7,244 nucleotides of DNA, taken from NCBI GenBank assembly GCA_003535335.1, contig DOHJ01000038.1:630-7873 (forward strand). Reading direction: 5' to 3'. Source of the stretch: Paracoccaceae bacterium (GTDB lineage: Bacteria > Pseudomonadota > Alphaproteobacteria > Rhodobacterales > Rhodobacteraceae). The notes under the pieces are model-generated. The model was given only the letters and a program-made list of their open reading frames with translations. It was not told the origin of the DNA and made no database searches. A program made the translations under genes and the position numbers. This document shows, piece by piece, positions 6,070-7,244 of the stretch (its first letter is position 1; each line of letters opens with the position of its first letter).

Positions 6070-6798
6070 ATGAGTGAAATGACCGAGGCTAAGAAAAACA
6101 ACATCACGCGCTATCTGCCGATGATTGCAATTTTAACCGCAGCTGTGATCGGCGCATTTACCTTGCGCGATTATCTGTCATTTGATGCGCTGCGTGATAA
6201 CCGGCAGGCCTTGCTGGCATTTCGCGATAGCCATTACATTATTACGGTGCTGCTGTTTATCGCAACTTACACAGCAATTGTGACGTTTTCGCTGCCCGGT
6301 GGGGCGATTGCCTCCATCACGGGCGGTTTTCTTTTTGCAACCTTTCTGGGATCTGTTTTTAATATTGTCGCGGCAACCATCGGCGCAACCCTGATTTTTA
6401 TGGCGGTGCGCTGGGGCATGGGCGCGCGGTTTGCGGCCAAGATGCAAGCCAGCGAGGGGGCGGTTAAAAAAATCAAGGACGGCATTGATGAAAATCAGTG
6501 GTCGATGCTGTTTTTAATCCGGCTGGTTCCGGCCGTTCCGTTTGTGGTGGCCAATCTGGTGCCTGCAATGGTCGGTGTGCCGCTGTACCGGTTTGTGGTT
6601 TCGACCTTTATCGGCATTATTCCGGGTGCAGTTGTTTATACGGCGGTTGGTGCGGGGCTGGGCGATGTGTTTGCCCGTGGTGAAACCCCCGATTTCGGCA
6701 TTATATTCGAGCCGCAAATCCTGCTGCCGATCGTTGCGCTTTGCATTTTGGCCGCCCTGCCGATGCTGCTGAAATTAAAAAAGAAAAAGGTTAGCTAA
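6070..6798 (+). CDS. TVP38/TMEM64 (VTT domain) family membrane protein
   Basis: A 242-residue polytopic inner-membrane protein. Hydrophobic segments lie near 14-32, 54-74, 78-113, 144-166, 172-198 and 216-235, with a lysine-rich C-terminus (KLKKKK). The VTT (DedA-related, formerly SNARE-associated) domain is marked by FSLPGGAIASITGGFLF (73-89), the strongly conserved LFLIRLVPAVPF with R151 (147-158), and GIIPG (182-186). Family members are proposed to move or scramble lipids or small solutes, but the substrate of bacterial TVP38 proteins is not settled. The ATG is preceded by AAAAGG ending five bases upstream. The next gene, an FAD-dependent oxidoreductase, begins two bases after this stop, so the two are very probably one operon. 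From memory, this neighbour pair recurs across proteobacteria and sometimes occurs as a fusion. Family call secure; function unknown. Confidence 0.92.
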   Translation: MSEMTEAKKNNITRYLPMIAILTAAVIGAFTLRDYLSFDALRDNRQALLAFRDSHYIITVLLFIATYTAIVTFSLPGGAIASITGGFLFATFLGSVFNIVAATIGATLIFMAVRWGMGARFAAKMQASEGAVKKIKDGIDENQWSMLFLIRLVPAVPFVVANLVPAMVGVPLYRFVVSTFIGIIPGAVVYTAVGAGLGDVFARGETPDFGIIFEPQILLPIVALCILAALPMLLKLKKKKVS

Positions 6799-6800
6799 AG

Positions 6801-7244
6801 ATGAAAAACATTAAAACGGATATCTGCATCATCGGGGCTGGCTCTGGCGGGCTTTCGATTGCATCCGGGGCTGTGCAAATGGGCGCAAAGGTGGTTTTGC
6901 TGGAGGGGCATAAAATGGGCGGGGATTGCCTGAATTATGGCTGCATTCCCTCAAAGGCGCTGCTGGCGGCCGCTAAAACCAAAATGGCGTTTGGTCCGGC
7001 CAAGGATCATGTGGCGATTGCGATTGAAACGATTGCCCCGCATGACAGTGTTGAGCGCTTTGAAGGGCTGGGCGTAAAGGTGATTTCACAATTTGGCACA
7101 TTTATTTCGCCGACCCAAGTACAGGCCGGTGACACAATCATCACTGCGCGCCGTTTTGTGATTGCCACCGGATCAGCGCCCTTTGTGCCGCCGATTACCG
7201 GGTTGGAAAACCTGCCTTACGATACCAACGAAACCATTTTTCAA
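6801..7244 (+). CDS. mercuric-reductase-like FAD/pyridine nucleotide-disulfide oxidoreductase, N-terminal part
   Basis: The first 148 codons are present; the gene runs off the right edge. The N-terminus holds an FAD-binding Rossmann motif GAGSGG (12-17) with the ribose-binding acidic residue E35 after a VVLL strand. The redox-active disulfide motif follows: GGDCLNYGCIPSK, with C43 and C48 four residues apart. ATGSAPFVPPI near 124-134 is the second FAD-contact motif. This is the class I disulfide reductase pattern (lipoamide dehydrogenase, glutathione reductase, MerA). No N-terminal HMA metal-binding domain is present, so a true mercuric reductase is not implied. Between the active-site helix (about 52-64) and the IAPHDSVERFEGLGV segment (about 80-94) the protein looks shorter than homologues I remember. 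It is probably cotranscribed and functionally linked with the upstream VTT membrane protein. The electron acceptor is unknown. Confidence 0.9.
   Translation, partial: MKNIKTDICIIGAGSGGLSIASGAVQMGAKVVLLEGHKMGGDCLNYGCIPSKALLAAAKTKMAFGPAKDHVAIAIETIAPHDSVERFEGLGVKVISQFGTFISPTQVQAGDTIITARRFVIATGSAPFVPPITGLENLPYDTNETIFQ

Noticed and set aside
6801..7244. Mercury-resistance (mer) operon
   Set aside because: No HMA domain, no merR, merT or merP nearby, and the partner is a VTT protein; the similarity to MerA is only at family level.

Overview
The window looks like a chromosomal segment from an alphaproteobacterium, most likely from the Rhodobacterales or close to it. Three points support this: the rpmH–rnpA–yidD–yidC–MOSC gene order, a 44-residue L34 sequence of the kind common in that order, and a YidC with a lysine (not arginine) in TM2 and an NLFGLLPF-type loop. 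Base composition is moderate and codon use looks uniform. I see no transposase, integrase, tRNA, rRNA, CRISPR array or phage gene.

Layout. Positions 1-5766 form a leftward (minus-strand) cluster. In transcription order it holds rpmH (ribosomal protein L34), rnpA (RNase P protein), yidD (insertion efficiency factor), ttcA (tRNA C32 thiolase), a membrane-anchored c-di-GMP protein with a degenerate GGDEF and an intact EAL domain, yidC (membrane insertase) and the start of a MOSC-domain protein that leaves the window at base 1. Two junctions, rnpA/yidD and yidC/MOSC, are ATGA overlaps that suggest translational coupling. Positions 5767-6069 are a divergent, gene-free spacer of about 300 bases with a likely rpmH promoter and several inverted repeats. 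Positions 6070-7244 are a rightward pair: a VTT/TVP38-family membrane protein, followed two bases later by a mercuric-reductase-like FAD/disulfide oxidoreductase that is cut by the right edge.

How the genes fit together. The leftward cluster is the classic ribosome/RNase P/membrane-insertion block. Its less expected member is the EAL protein, which sits between ttcA and yidC. RNase P and TtcA both act on tRNA; YidD and YidC both act in membrane-protein insertion. The rightward pair is probably one transcript joining a polytopic membrane protein to a soluble thiol-active flavoenzyme, with substrate unknown.

I do not see a clearly novel system. The points most worth checking are the GGDEF/EAL protein that keeps a c-di-GMP I-site but has lost its synthase motif, an apparently shortened segment after the redox-active cysteines of the oxidoreductase, and the mutually exclusive stem-loops in the divergent spacer. 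No search or alignment was run; family assignments rest on motif recognition.
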